From: Succinivibrio sp.
Lineage (GTDB): Bacteria > Pseudomonadota > Gammaproteobacteria > Enterobacterales > Succinivibrionaceae
NCBI GenBank assembly: GCA_024693025.1
Contig: JAILLS010000083.1
Location: forward strand, 1-64,000
Reading direction: 5' to 3'
DNA length: 64,000 nucleotides
The notes below the pieces were generated by a model. That model was not told the origin of the DNA. It worked only from the letters and a program-made list of their open reading frames with translations, and did not search any database. Position 1 is the stretch's first letter; each line of letters begins with the position of its first letter. Positions 53,216 through 61,723 of this stretch are shown here, one piece after another. Both the position numbers and the translations under genes were made by a program.

Positions 53216-54358
53216 GTAGTAGCGCTGCTTGTTGCGATACATGTACTCATCAGCTGCGGTAATAAAGCTCTTCACATCCTTGAATTCAGGACGGTAGAAC
53301 ACATAGCCTACCGAAATGGAGAGCTTATAAGGCAGCTTGGACGCATGCGCAATCTTCTGCATCAGCTGCTCGAGCTCCTGCTGATTGCGCTTCATCTCTT
53401 CGCCCTGCGCATTCTGGAATACCAGCACAAACTCATCTCCGCCATAGCGGCCGGCAAAGCATTCATGATTTTCACAGAAATCCCGGATCCCTCCGGCAAT
53501 ATAGATTAAGGCGCGATCTCCCTCGGCATGCCCGTAGGTATCATTGATCTGCTTGAAGCCGTTGATATCGATAAACATCAGGCACAGCTTCTGCCGCTTG
53601 CTCTGATTGTGAGAGCTAAAGAACCGGTTAAGATACAGGTTCAGCTCACCGCGGTTGTTGAGCTTGGTCAGCCCGTCCAGGGAGATCCCGCGATGCTGCA
53701 TGGTAATGAAGATATAGAACAGTGTCAGGGTATACACGGGTACCGCCACGGGATATTCCACCTGAAACTCCCAGTACATGCCGAGCATCGGGACGGTCCC
53801 CAGCCCCAGGATATAGTAAAGATGCACCGGCACCTGCCCCTGGACACGGGTGGCGTCAATGGTGGTCAGAGGATCGATGAGCGATAGCACCTGATAGACG
53901 ATGTATACGACCAGCACTGTCCAGAAGGACTCCCCCAGATAAATGCGGTTCTCCACGCCGATATAGACAATGCGCCCGTGAGAGAAGGAGGTGAAAATCA
54001 TGCAGGTGATAAACCAGAAAGGCAGCGAAAACATCAGGAAGGACAGGATATTCGGGATGCGCTGCGGGAAGAAAATAATGCATTCATCCAGAAACAGACT
54101 GTAGCCCATATAGACCACCCAGAACAGGAACAGCGTCACCACCAGCAGAGTCACATAGGGGCTGACCTCATTATATGTGGCATAGATGCGCAGGGCTCTT
54201 GAGAGCAGATCAAGGATCACAAGCACCGCTACTCTCATGGTGATTCTGAAGAACAGATAGATATTAGATTCGTAGTTAGAGCGGCTCGTATAGAACAGAC
54301 AGCCTAAACAGCATAAGCAGAAAATATCCACTTCAAGACACAGCAAGAGATTGTTCAT
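53198..54358 (-). CDS. Membrane GGDEF protein (diguanylate cyclase)
   Basis: 386 residues. The N-terminal half has about seven hydrophobic helices with Cys-rich first helix. The C-terminal half is a GGDEF domain: LTKLNNRGELNLYL, CLMFIDINGFKQINDTYGHA and the active site GRYGGDEFVLVF, so catalysis is expected. No RxxD inhibitory site precedes GGDEF. The sensory input is presumably membrane-borne and unknown. Its first four bases overlap the end of the preceding paralogue, indicating translational coupling. Confidence 0.9.
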   Translation of the reverse strand: MNNLLLCLEVDIFCLCCLGCLFYTSRSNYESNIYLFFRITMRVAVLVILDLLSRALRIYATYNEVSPYVTLLVVTLFLFWVVYMGYSLFLDECIIFFPQRIPNILSFLMFSLPFWFITCMIFTSFSHGRIVYIGVENRIYLGESFWTVLVVYIVYQVLSLIDPLTTIDATRVQGQVPVHLYYILGLGTVPMLGMYWEFQVEYPVAVPVYTLTLFYIFITMQHRGISLDGLTKLNNRGELNLYLNRFFSSHNQSKRQKLCLMFIDINGFKQINDTYGHAEGDRALIYIAGGIRDFCENHECFAGRYGGDEFVLVFQNAQGEEMKRNQQELEQLMQKIAHASKLPYKLSISVGYVFYRPEFKDVKSFITAADEYMYRNKQRYYSQPAG

Positions 54359-55476
54359 AGCAGACTTGCTCCATACTGCTTTTCGGAATACATTTCACCC
54401 TCAGCCTGAGAGAGCGCCTCATCAAAATTGCGCCCGTGATCATCAAGTCTGGCCACCCCGATGCTGATGCTGATCTTGAAGGGCAGATCCTCCTGCTCTG
54501 AACGCAGATTGATGAGCTCCCTGGTCGTCAGAATAAAATCCTTGACCTCAAGATCATCCTGCACAAACAGAATCGCGACAAACTCATCTCCGCCCATGCG
54601 GCACACAAAATGTCTGGTGTGCTCAAGCTTCTGCATCAGAACCTCAGCGATGAGCTTCAAGGCCAGATCTCCGGCCACATGCCCGTAATTATCATTGATC
54701 TTCTTAAAGCGGTTGACGTCAAAATACAGCACATATGGCTGCAGGTTTTTGGCGCGGCTGCGGTAGTTGTACTTGAGAAAAGAGCTCAGACAGCTGCGAT
54801 TGTTCAGCTTGGTGAGCGGATCCTTGGAGATCCAGGTATTCTGCAGGCTGATAAAATAAATCAGCATGCCTAAGGTCACAGACGGGGCCACCACCGGCAG
54901 GAAGGTTGAATACTGCACAATGCCAGAAACCATGCCCAAAAGGGTCAAAAAGATAATGCCGAGGCTGGCGGATACCGTTAATCTGCGCCGCGCATAATGC
55001 AGATCCCTTATGCACATATAGATGGACAGTACCCCGCACATCCAGGGGATAGCGACCACCGTCCACATATATCCGCCGCGGATCTCCACGCCCTCTTCAC
55101 TGACAACAAAGAGCAGATTATGCCAGGGCGAGGTAAAGGAAAACAGACTGTAGAGCACAATCACTACCCTGAAGAAGCGATCAAAGGGTACTTCGCGCAG
55201 CTTGCGGCGCGGCCGCAGCACACTGAAGACATAGACATACCAGTCATAGGCAAGAGCGCAGAATAATGGCATCAGACAGGCTAAGGAAAAATTAACCAGG
55301 TAGGAGATCTGATGCTTTAAGGAAATGGTCTGGACTATTTCAAAGATGCAGATTAACAGCAGCTGCACACAGATCCAGAAGATCAGGCGGGCCTTGACAT
55401 CCTGCCTTTTATAGGACTGCAACATGATGCCGCATAAAATGCAGCAGCAGATTAAATTAACTTCACACTCTAGCAT
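54355..55476 (-). CDS. Membrane GGDEF protein (diguanylate cyclase), tandem paralogue
   Basis: 373 residues with the same plan as the downstream gene: about seven N-terminal helices (first one Cys-rich), then LTKLNNRSCLSSFL, YVLYFDVNRFKKINDNYGHV and the active-site motif CRMGGDEFVAILF. The I-site is absent here too. The two genes overlap by four bases and look like products of a tandem duplication that have since diverged. First gene of the pair. Confidence 0.9.
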   Translation of the reverse strand: MLECEVNLICCCILCGIMLQSYKRQDVKARLIFWICVQLLLICIFEIVQTISLKHQISYLVNFSLACLMPLFCALAYDWYVYVFSVLRPRRKLREVPFDRFFRVVIVLYSLFSFTSPWHNLLFVVSEEGVEIRGGYMWTVVAIPWMCGVLSIYMCIRDLHYARRRLTVSASLGIIFLTLLGMVSGIVQYSTFLPVVAPSVTLGMLIYFISLQNTWISKDPLTKLNNRSCLSSFLKYNYRSRAKNLQPYVLYFDVNRFKKINDNYGHVAGDLALKLIAEVLMQKLEHTRHFVCRMGGDEFVAILFVQDDLEVKDFILTTRELINLRSEQEDLPFKISISIGVARLDDHGRNFDEALSQAEGEMYSEKQYGASLL

Positions 55477-55551
55477 CTTTCAGAATTAAACCTGCCAGGC
55501 TTAAGCCTGTCCTGACTGCCCGCGGTTAACCAGACTGACTCTCAGCCTTAC

Positions 55552-56172
55552 CTAGTAACTGTCAGTATCGCGCAGCTGTCTTAAAATTTCCTGCTTGGTC
55601 TCTTCACGCGCCTTGCGTCTGGCTTCCTGAATATCACCGCCTGAAGCCCAGCCTGAAATAGACTTGCGGCTCTCCTGCTCTCTGCGGATGCGTGCCAGCT
55701 GCTGTGCCGACATCGGCTTGGCCTCACCGTCGCCCTTAGCCCAGGCTCCTAAGCCTCTGAGTTTTTCGGCATCGAGGTGGATTCTGCCATCCCGCAGCGC
55801 CTCACGATCGGCAATCACCGAATCACCACGCTCACTGGCGCTCTCCTCATAGAGCTTCTGCCGTGCTTCCTTCTCTTCTTCGGTTTCAGGCGCCTTGCTC
55901 TTGGCAATAGCCTGGCGCTGCACGGAAGTGGCACGATCATTGAGCAGCTCCTGACGCAGAGCCTTACGCTGTCTGTCAAGTTCTGCCTGATTGATATTTT
56001 TCTCTTTAGGTGCCGCAGGAGCACTCTTCGCCTTATCAGCAGGAGCAACCTCTGAGACCGGGGTCTGCTCGAGCTCGAGATCGAGATCATCTGCAGCATA
56101 GCCTAGCTGAATAGGCATCAGCATAGCCATCAGCCAGAGAAGGGCTCCCGGTCGACGATTCTGTCTATTCAT
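55552..56172 (-). CDS. Exported protein of unknown function, paralogue A
   Basis: 206 residues. A hydrophobic N-terminal segment (ALLWLMAMLMPIQLGYA) after basic residues indicates a signal peptide cut after GYA. An acidic and Pro/Ala linker follows. A central block RQRKALRQELLNDRATSVQRQAIAKS, then RQKLYEESASERGDSVIADR and EALRDGRIHLDAEKLRGL, is shared almost word for word with the next gene. The C-terminus is Arg/Glu-rich and helical. ATG 56172 is preceded by GGTGGG at a good distance. No database family is known to me. Probably periplasmic. Confidence 0.75.
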   Translation of the reverse strand: MNRQNRRPGALLWLMAMLMPIQLGYAADDLDLELEQTPVSEVAPADKAKSAPAAPKEKNINQAELDRQRKALRQELLNDRATSVQRQAIAKSKAPETEEEKEARQKLYEESASERGDSVIADREALRDGRIHLDAEKLRGLGAWAKGDGEAKPMSAQQLARIRREQESRKSISGWASGGDIQEARRKAREETKQEILRQLRDTDSY

Positions 56173-56301
56173 GCTTCCCACCTTTATAAAACTTTCTTCT
56201 AACTTAATTATAAAAAAATTCTTGATAAAATCCACAATTAAAAACAAATTATTCAGTTAATCAGTTTAATTTTCTGCGTAACTAAAAACTTTTAGGGGAG
56301 A

Positions 56302-56330
56302 CAAAAAAGTCTTCTCTTGAGGAGAAGACT
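56302..56330 (-). terminator. Terminator of exported paralogue B
   Basis: Perfect nine-base stem AGTCTTCTC / GAGAAGACT with a five-base loop, followed on the minus strand by six T, 12 bases past the stop; it separates transcription of paralogues B and A. Confidence 0.9.
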
Positions 56331-56342
56331 GAAGGCTTATGG

Positions 56343-56744
56343 TTACTTAGAGAACGAGGAGGCAAGACCGCGCAGTTTATCCGCATCAATCTTGATGCGG
56401 TGATCCCGTAAGGCTTTGCGTTCGGCGATAACCGACTCACCCCGCTGCATCACACTTTCTTCATAAAGCTTCTGTCTTTTTTCCCTATCCTCTGCACTCT
56501 CCTCCTGACGGCTCTTGGCGATGGCTTGCCGCTGCGTGGAGACTGCCTTGTCGTTCAACAATTCCTGTCTTAAGGATTTGCGCTGAGTATCAAGCTGTTC
56601 TAGGCTCTGCCCTGAATATACATTATTTGAGGCATATGGATCCTGCCACAGACCGTCTCTACCTGATGCCTGCCCTATATGAATAGGCATCAGACAAGCA
56701 CTGCCGGTAAGAAGCACGCCTAGAGTGCTAAAAAGTCTATTCAT
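56343..56744 (-). CDS. Exported protein of unknown function, paralogue B
   Basis: 133 residues. A hydrophobic start (LFSTLGVLLTGSACLMPIHIGQA) indicates export; the cysteine might be a lipid site, but the lipobox is imperfect. The conserved block QRKSLRQELLNDKAVSTQRQAIAKS, then RQKLYEESVMQRGESVIAER and KALRDHRIKIDADKLRGLAS, matches paralogue A, after which this protein ends, lacking the C-terminal 70 residues of A. It has its own terminator. ATG 56744 is chosen over a start four codons earlier, where the hydrophobic segment fits a signal peptide in either case. Confidence 0.72.
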   Translation of the reverse strand: MNRLFSTLGVLLTGSACLMPIHIGQASGRDGLWQDPYASNNVYSGQSLEQLDTQRKSLRQELLNDKAVSTQRQAIAKSRQEESAEDREKRQKLYEESVMQRGESVIAERKALRDHRIKIDADKLRGLASSFSK

Positions 56745-56981
56745 AACTAACCCCAAAAAAAACCAAGTTACTTTTATTATAAAGGAAATTTTGGCAAAAT
56801 TTTAGGATTAATTCTAAAAGAATCCTGAGCATTTAACCTGATTATCTGCAATCAAAAAGATCTTGGTCAAGCCTAAAAAAAACTCGCCTTTTCCAGAAAC
56901 TGCAGGCAAATCTGTCATCCTTTAACTAATTAACGGCAGCAGACGGCAAAACTGAAGGAGGCTTATGCACTAAGGATCTGC

Positions 56982-57836
56982 TCAGACCACATCAAGCGGC
57001 GTTTTCCTGTCAGGAGCAGGAAAGCTTCTGTCCAGCAACGCAAGCTCTGCCTCAGAGAGCCTCAGCTCAGCTGCGGCAAGATTCTCCTGAAGGTGCCTGA
57101 GGCTGCCGCTCTTAGGGATGGCCACCATCTCCTGACGGGCAAGGACAAAGGCCAGCAGCACCTGAGCGGCGCTCACGTTATGCGCTCTTGCCACTGTAAG
57201 AACCTCACTGCAGCTGTACAGCTCCTGACACAGCCCTCCGCCCTGCGCAAGCGGACAGTAGGCCATCGGGATCACCTGCTTTTCCTGCATATAGGGCAGC
57301 AGTGAATATTCAATGCCGCGGGAGCCCAAATGATAGAGCACCTGATTTATCACACAGGAGGTGCCCTGACAGTCCTCGATCAGCTCCTTTAAATCTGCCG
57401 TATCGAAGTTGGAGACGCCCCAGCTGCGGATAAGTCCTGCCTGCACCAGACTCTCCATCCCTGCAATGACCTCCTCAAACGGCGTAGCACCAATCCAGTG
57501 ATAGAGATAGCAGTCAAGATAATCAGTTCCAAGCCGCCTGAGACTGCCCTCGCAGGCCTGTCTCAGCGCGCCCCTGCCCGCATGGGAAGGTAAGACCTTG
57601 GAGATCACAAACAGCGAGCTGCGCTCATAGTCCTTAAGAATTGCGCCTAAAAAACTCTCCGAACGCCCCATGCCGTACATCTCTGCCGTATCAAACAGCT
57701 GCACGCCGTGCTCCAGTGCATAGCGAATGCTATCTGCCTCCTGTTCAGCACGCGCCCGGGACTCTCCGATATCCCAGAGACCCAGGCCGAATTTAGGCAG
57801 GTTGAGTGAATTTTTAAGCTTGACATAAGCTGACAT
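56982..57836 (-). CDS. Aldo-keto reductase
   Basis: 284 residues, TIM-barrel NAD(P)H oxidoreductase of a class distinct from the other two in the window. The tetrad is visible: Asp and Tyr in LFDTAEMYGMGRSE, Lys in VISKVL, His in LYHWIG. WGVSNF and VAIPKSGSLRHLQENL are family landmarks. GGAGGCCT precedes the ATG. It lies after the terminator hairpin of the isomerase gene and is probably transcribed alone. Substrate unknown. Confidence 0.9.
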   Translation of the reverse strand: MSAYVKLKNSLNLPKFGLGLWDIGESRARAEQEADSIRYALEHGVQLFDTAEMYGMGRSESFLGAILKDYERSSLFVISKVLPSHAGRGALRQACEGSLRRLGTDYLDCYLYHWIGATPFEEVIAGMESLVQAGLIRSWGVSNFDTADLKELIEDCQGTSCVINQVLYHLGSRGIEYSLLPYMQEKQVIPMAYCPLAQGGGLCQELYSCSEVLTVARAHNVSAAQVLLAFVLARQEMVAIPKSGSLRHLQENLAAAELRLSEAELALLDRSFPAPDRKTPLDVV

Positions 57837-57917
57837 ACAGGCCTCCTTTATGCTCTCTTCTGCCGGCAGAATGGTTGTGGTCAGACTGAAGGGATTAAGC
57901 CCGCTTAGGGCCTAATG

Positions 57918-57946
57918 CATGACTGCAGAGATAAGCTGCAGTCATG
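57918..57946 (-). terminator. Hairpin after the isomerase gene
   Basis: Perfect 11-base stem CATGACTGCAG / CTGCAGTCATG with a seven-base loop, 11 bases past the isomerase stop. No T-run follows on the minus strand, so it may stabilise the 3' end or act as a weak terminator. Confidence 0.5.
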
Positions 57947-57956
57947 ATCTTAGGGT

Positions 57957-59474
57957 CTATCTGAAAGGATTTTCCTGAGGATAGAGGACGTCCTTAGGCT
58001 GATTGTAGGCGATATCGCTTACGCCTAAGAGCTTGAACACCTCAAAGAGCGCCTTGCCGACATGGCCAAAGGCAACAGCTCCATGATGTGGATAGCGCTT
58101 GCCAATCAGCACATGGCGGTAGAAACGCCCCATCTCTCTGATGGCAAAAATACCGATGCCGCCAAAGGAGCGCGTGCCCACCGGCAGCACCTCGCCTTCG
58201 GCCACATAGGCCTGCAGTCTGGTATCAGGAGTAGTCTGCAGTCTGAAGAAGGTAATCGGACCTGCCTGCAGATCGCCTTCGAGCGTGCCGCGGGTGAAGT
58301 TAGGCTCGGAGCCCTCCGGCTCAAGCAGGCGGTGCTGAATAATCTGATAGTTGATCTTGCCCAGCTTCAGATTGCACTCCGTGCTCTTAGTCAGCTTGCA
58401 CAAAGGAGTATTGCCGCAGTGAAAGCCCATGAAGGTATCGCTCTGCTGATACTGCGGATAGCGCGGAGCGATGTTTTCCAGGAAGAGATCGGCTGGCACG
58501 GAATTGTTGATATCCAGAAGCGTGACCGCATCTTCGGTGACACAGGCGCCGATATACTCAGAGAGCGCGCCGAAAATATCCACCTCGCAGGCAACCGGTA
58601 TGCCGCGGGAAGCCAGGCGCGAATTGACATAGCAGGGCTCAAAGCCGAATTCCTCCGGGAAAGCCGGCCAGCATTTGTCGGCAAAGCATACATACTGACG
58701 GGCCCCGCGATGCTCTTCAGCCCAGTCAAGCAGCGTCAGCTCAAACTGTGCCATGCGCTCGAGCAGATCTGGATAGGTATTGCCATCCCCCAGCTCCTGC
58801 CGCATATCCTCAACAACTCCCGGGATGCGCTGATCCTGAGCATGCCTGCGATAGGCCACCAGCAGATCAAGCTCGCTGTTCTCCTCAATCTCCACCCCAA
58901 GATCATACAGCCCCTTGATCGGAGCATTGCAGGCAAAGAAATCCTGCGGACGCGGACCAAAGGAGATGATCTTAAGCTGCGCAAGTCCCAGCAGGACGCG
59001 CGCTATCGGGCAGAACTCCAAAATCATGCCGGCAATGTCAGAGGCGGTGCCGACCGGATATTCCGGAATAAAGGCCTTAAGCCTGCGCAGCCCCAGATTA
59101 TAGGAGCAGTTGAGCATACCGCAGTAGGCATCACCGCGTCCATCCACGAGATCCTGTCCGCTCTCCTCAGCCGCCGCCACATACATGCAGGGGCCGGCAA
59201 ACTGCTGACAGATGAGAGTTTCAGGGGTCTCAGGACCGAAATTGCCAAGGAAGACCACCAGAGCATTGCAGCCTGCCTCCCTCGCCTGGGCTACCGCCTT
59301 CTGAGCATCCCGCTCATTCTCCACCGTCACCTTGATTTCACAAAGATCTAGGGAGCGCTCAGCTGCCGCGGCCACGATGGCAGCGCGTCTGCGCTCTGAG
59401 AGCGAGCGGATAAAACAGTCACGGGAAACGGCGATAAGACCGAGTTTCAGTTTAGGAATATTATACGATTGCAT
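57957..59474 (-). CDS. L-fucose/L-arabinose isomerase family protein
   Basis: 505 residues of the fucose isomerase/arabinose isomerase superfamily, which interconvert aldoses and ketoses with a divalent metal. Candidate metal and catalytic residues are Glu in VACEVDIFGALSEY, Asp in VTLLDINNS and His in HHGAVAFGHVG, all retained. The N-terminal half contains ALVVFLGNFGPETPETL. It is shorter than E. coli FucI. It sits 36 bases downstream of a xylulokinase gene, so the pair probably isomerises and phosphorylates a pentose or deoxysugar; the actual sugar is unresolved. Confidence 0.82.
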   Translation of the reverse strand: MQSYNIPKLKLGLIAVSRDCFIRSLSERRRAAIVAAAAERSLDLCEIKVTVENERDAQKAVAQAREAGCNALVVFLGNFGPETPETLICQQFAGPCMYVAAAEESGQDLVDGRGDAYCGMLNCSYNLGLRRLKAFIPEYPVGTASDIAGMILEFCPIARVLLGLAQLKIISFGPRPQDFFACNAPIKGLYDLGVEIEENSELDLLVAYRRHAQDQRIPGVVEDMRQELGDGNTYPDLLERMAQFELTLLDWAEEHRGARQYVCFADKCWPAFPEEFGFEPCYVNSRLASRGIPVACEVDIFGALSEYIGACVTEDAVTLLDINNSVPADLFLENIAPRYPQYQQSDTFMGFHCGNTPLCKLTKSTECNLKLGKINYQIIQHRLLEPEGSEPNFTRGTLEGDLQAGPITFFRLQTTPDTRLQAYVAEGEVLPVGTRSFGGIGIFAIREMGRFYRHVLIGKRYPHHGAVAFGHVGKALFEVFKLLGVSDIAYNQPKDVLYPQENPFR

Positions 59475-59510
59475 GCTGTTGCTCCTATGTTGGTAAAAGT
59501 CTGTCTAAGC

Positions 59511-61055
59511 TTAACATTCAAGCTCTGCTCTGAGCGTGTCAAGCTTAGCAAAAGCTGGTTTTAGAGCAGGATAAAGCTGCTCATAGAGCTCAAAAATAGC
59601 CTCATAGCGCTGCTGTGCCTGAGGATCAGGACGACATTCCTCATCTTTCAGCCTGACACACTGTGCCACCCCTTCCTCCACTGAACTGTAGGCTCCGGCG
59701 GCACAGCCGGCTAAAATGGCAGCCCCCAGAGCCGGACCTTCCCTGGAGGTCACGGTTTTAATGACTTTGCTGAGGCTGTCACAGAGGATCTGTCTGAACA
59801 GCGCCGAGCTGGCCCCGCCTCCGCAGGCTCTGAGCTCCTCAGGCACCACTTTGAGTTCTTCTAAAACCTTTAGATTATGCTTCTGCGAGAGGCAGACTCC
59901 TTCGAGGATGGCCCTGGTCAGATGCGCTCTTGAGTGCAGAGCCGACAGACCGAAGAACACACCGCGCGCCTTGGCATCAAGCAGCGGCGAGCGCTCTCCC
60001 ATCAGATAAGGCAGATAGATAAGACCCTCAGCACCGACCGGGATCCCTGAGGCCTCGTCGGTCATGTAGTCATAGATCTCCTCACCGCGCTGCGCGCACT
60101 CCTCATGTTCCCTGGCATACATCACATCGCGGCCAAAGCGCAGAGACTGTCCGCAGCTGAGCGTACAGGAGAGCAGCGCATAGGCCCCTGGCACTGCAGC
60201 GCAGAAGGTGTGCACGCGCCCCTGTTTATCGTAGACAGGTCTTCTGGTATGCGCAAAAATCACGCCTGAGGTACCCAGGGTGACAAAGGCGCTGCCCTCC
60301 TGACATACTCCGGTGCCCAAAGCGGCAGCGGCATTATCCGCAGCCCCGGCCGCAACCAGAGTACCTGACAGAAGCCCGGTGGCCTCTGCCGCCTCCTTAG
60401 TAAGAGTTCCAGCTGCCTCGCAGGACTGACACAGCATGGGCAGCAGCTCTGCCTTAAGACCTAAGGACTCCAGCAGCTCTGAAGACCAGACGCGCCGCTT
60501 AAGATCAAGAAGATTGGTGCCCGAGGCATCGGAGATTTCAGCTTTAAGCACACCGGTTAAACGATAGCGGACATAATCCTTAGGCAGCAGGATGGTGCGG
60601 CAGTGCGCAAACACTTCAGGCTCCTGCTCCTGCACCCACAGAATCTTAGGTGCGGTAAAGCCCGGCAGCGCCGGATTGCCGTTAAGCTCCATCAGGCGCT
60701 CTGAGCCTACGCGCTGCGTAAATTCCTGACACTGCCGCTCACATCTTGCATCACACCAGAGGATGGCCGGTCTTAGCACCTCCTGATGCTCATCGAGCAT
60801 CACAAGTCCATGCATCTGACCTGCGATAGAGAGCCCTAACACGTCAGAGGGCTTTACGCCGCTCCGCTGCATGACCTCATGCAGCGAGCTTAAGGCCGCC
60901 TGATACCACAGCTCAGGCTGCTGTTCTGCCCAGCCGTTTTTAGGCTGCAGCAGAGGATAGGAAACCGTCTGTGAGGCAAGAGCCTGACCCTTTAAGTCAA
61001 ACAGCACCGTTTTGCAGCCTGAGGTTCCTAAGTCCACCCCTAACAGATAATGCAT
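59511..61055 (-). CDS. xylB: Xylulokinase (FGGY family)
   Basis: ATP-dependent sugar kinase, by similarity phosphorylating D-xylulose to feed the pentose phosphate pathway. GVDLGTSGCKTVLFD (phosphate 1), IAGQMHGLVMLDE, ILWCDARCE, and GAADNAAAALGTGV plus LGTSGVIF mark XylB-type enzymes; the catalytic aspartate is in GAADNAA. 514 residues, slightly longer than E. coli XylB. It starts 26 bases after the yciO gene. No xylA is adjacent; an isomerase of the fucose family follows instead. Confidence 0.88.
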   Translation of the reverse strand: MHYLLGVDLGTSGCKTVLFDLKGQALASQTVSYPLLQPKNGWAEQQPELWYQAALSSLHEVMQRSGVKPSDVLGLSIAGQMHGLVMLDEHQEVLRPAILWCDARCERQCQEFTQRVGSERLMELNGNPALPGFTAPKILWVQEQEPEVFAHCRTILLPKDYVRYRLTGVLKAEISDASGTNLLDLKRRVWSSELLESLGLKAELLPMLCQSCEAAGTLTKEAAEATGLLSGTLVAAGAADNAAAALGTGVCQEGSAFVTLGTSGVIFAHTRRPVYDKQGRVHTFCAAVPGAYALLSCTLSCGQSLRFGRDVMYAREHEECAQRGEEIYDYMTDEASGIPVGAEGLIYLPYLMGERSPLLDAKARGVFFGLSALHSRAHLTRAILEGVCLSQKHNLKVLEELKVVPEELRACGGGASSALFRQILCDSLSKVIKTVTSREGPALGAAILAGCAAGAYSSVEEGVAQCVRLKDEECRPDPQAQQRYEAIFELYEQLYPALKPAFAKLDTLRAELEC

Positions 61056-61081
61056 CGCCCCGCTCCTTAAAGGACCTGTCC

Positions 61082-61708
61082 TTAATCCATGAACGGACTC
61101 GGATCGCCAAGACCTACACGTCTTACCACCGGGCCTTCTTCCTCAAAACGGATCACCGTAGTCGGCTGAGGCGCCACCACGCCTCCATCCACGATCACAT
61201 CCACAAGCTTTGAGAGCTTGGAGTTAATCTCCACCGGATCCGACTCCGGATCCTCCTGTTCAGGCAGAAGCAGCGTACAGCTCATCAGAGGCTCGTTGAG
61301 CTCGGTGATCAGCGCATCGATAATCGCATGCTTCGGCACTCTGATCCCGATGGTTTTGCGCTTTTCATTCATCAGACGTCTGGGCACCTCTTTGGTGGCC
61401 GGCAGAATGAAGGTATAGGCACCCGGCGTATTGTTCTTGATCAGCCTGAACACGCTGTTGTCCACCTTGGCATAGGTGGAGAGCTCTGACAGATCGCGGC
61501 AGAGCAGCGTGAAATTATGGGTCTTGCTCACCTGCCTGATTCTGGTGATGCGCTCCATGGCATTCTTGTTTTCGAGCATACAGCACAGGGCATAGGCTGA
61601 ATCCGTGGGGATTACCCCGACGCCGCCTCTGCGCAGGATCTCACAGATCTGATGGATATTGCGTTTCTGCGGATTATCTGGATGCACCGTAATATATTCT
61701 GCTTGCAT
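61082..61708 (-). CDS. yciO: YciO/Sua5-YrdC family protein
   Basis: 208 residues with the YrdC fold (GVGVIPTDSAYALCCMLENK, IRVPKHAIIDALI). The family includes threonylcarbamoyl-AMP synthases for tRNA t6A; YciO itself is a paralogue whose role in E. coli is less clear. ATG 61708 is preferred (GAGG six bases upstream). It starts 15 bases after the rnm gene, the same pairing as yciV(rnm)-yciO in E. coli. Confidence 0.9.
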   Translation of the reverse strand: MQAEYITVHPDNPQKRNIHQICEILRRGGVGVIPTDSAYALCCMLENKNAMERITRIRQVSKTHNFTLLCRDLSELSTYAKVDNSVFRLIKNNTPGAYTFILPATKEVPRRLMNEKRKTIGIRVPKHAIIDALITELNEPLMSCTLLLPEQEDPESDPVEINSKLSKLVDVIVDGGVVAPQPTTVIRFEEEGPVVRRVGLGDPSPFMD

Positions 61709-61723
61709 AATTGACCTCATGTC

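Noticed and set aside
56343-56744. Lipoprotein call for exported paralogue B
   Set aside because: The cysteine near residue 16 is preceded by GSA rather than a standard lipobox, so export is accepted but lipidation is not.
58062-59351. 429-codon plus-strand open frame opposite the isomerase gene
   Set aside because: Antisense shadow of a gene with clear family motifs.
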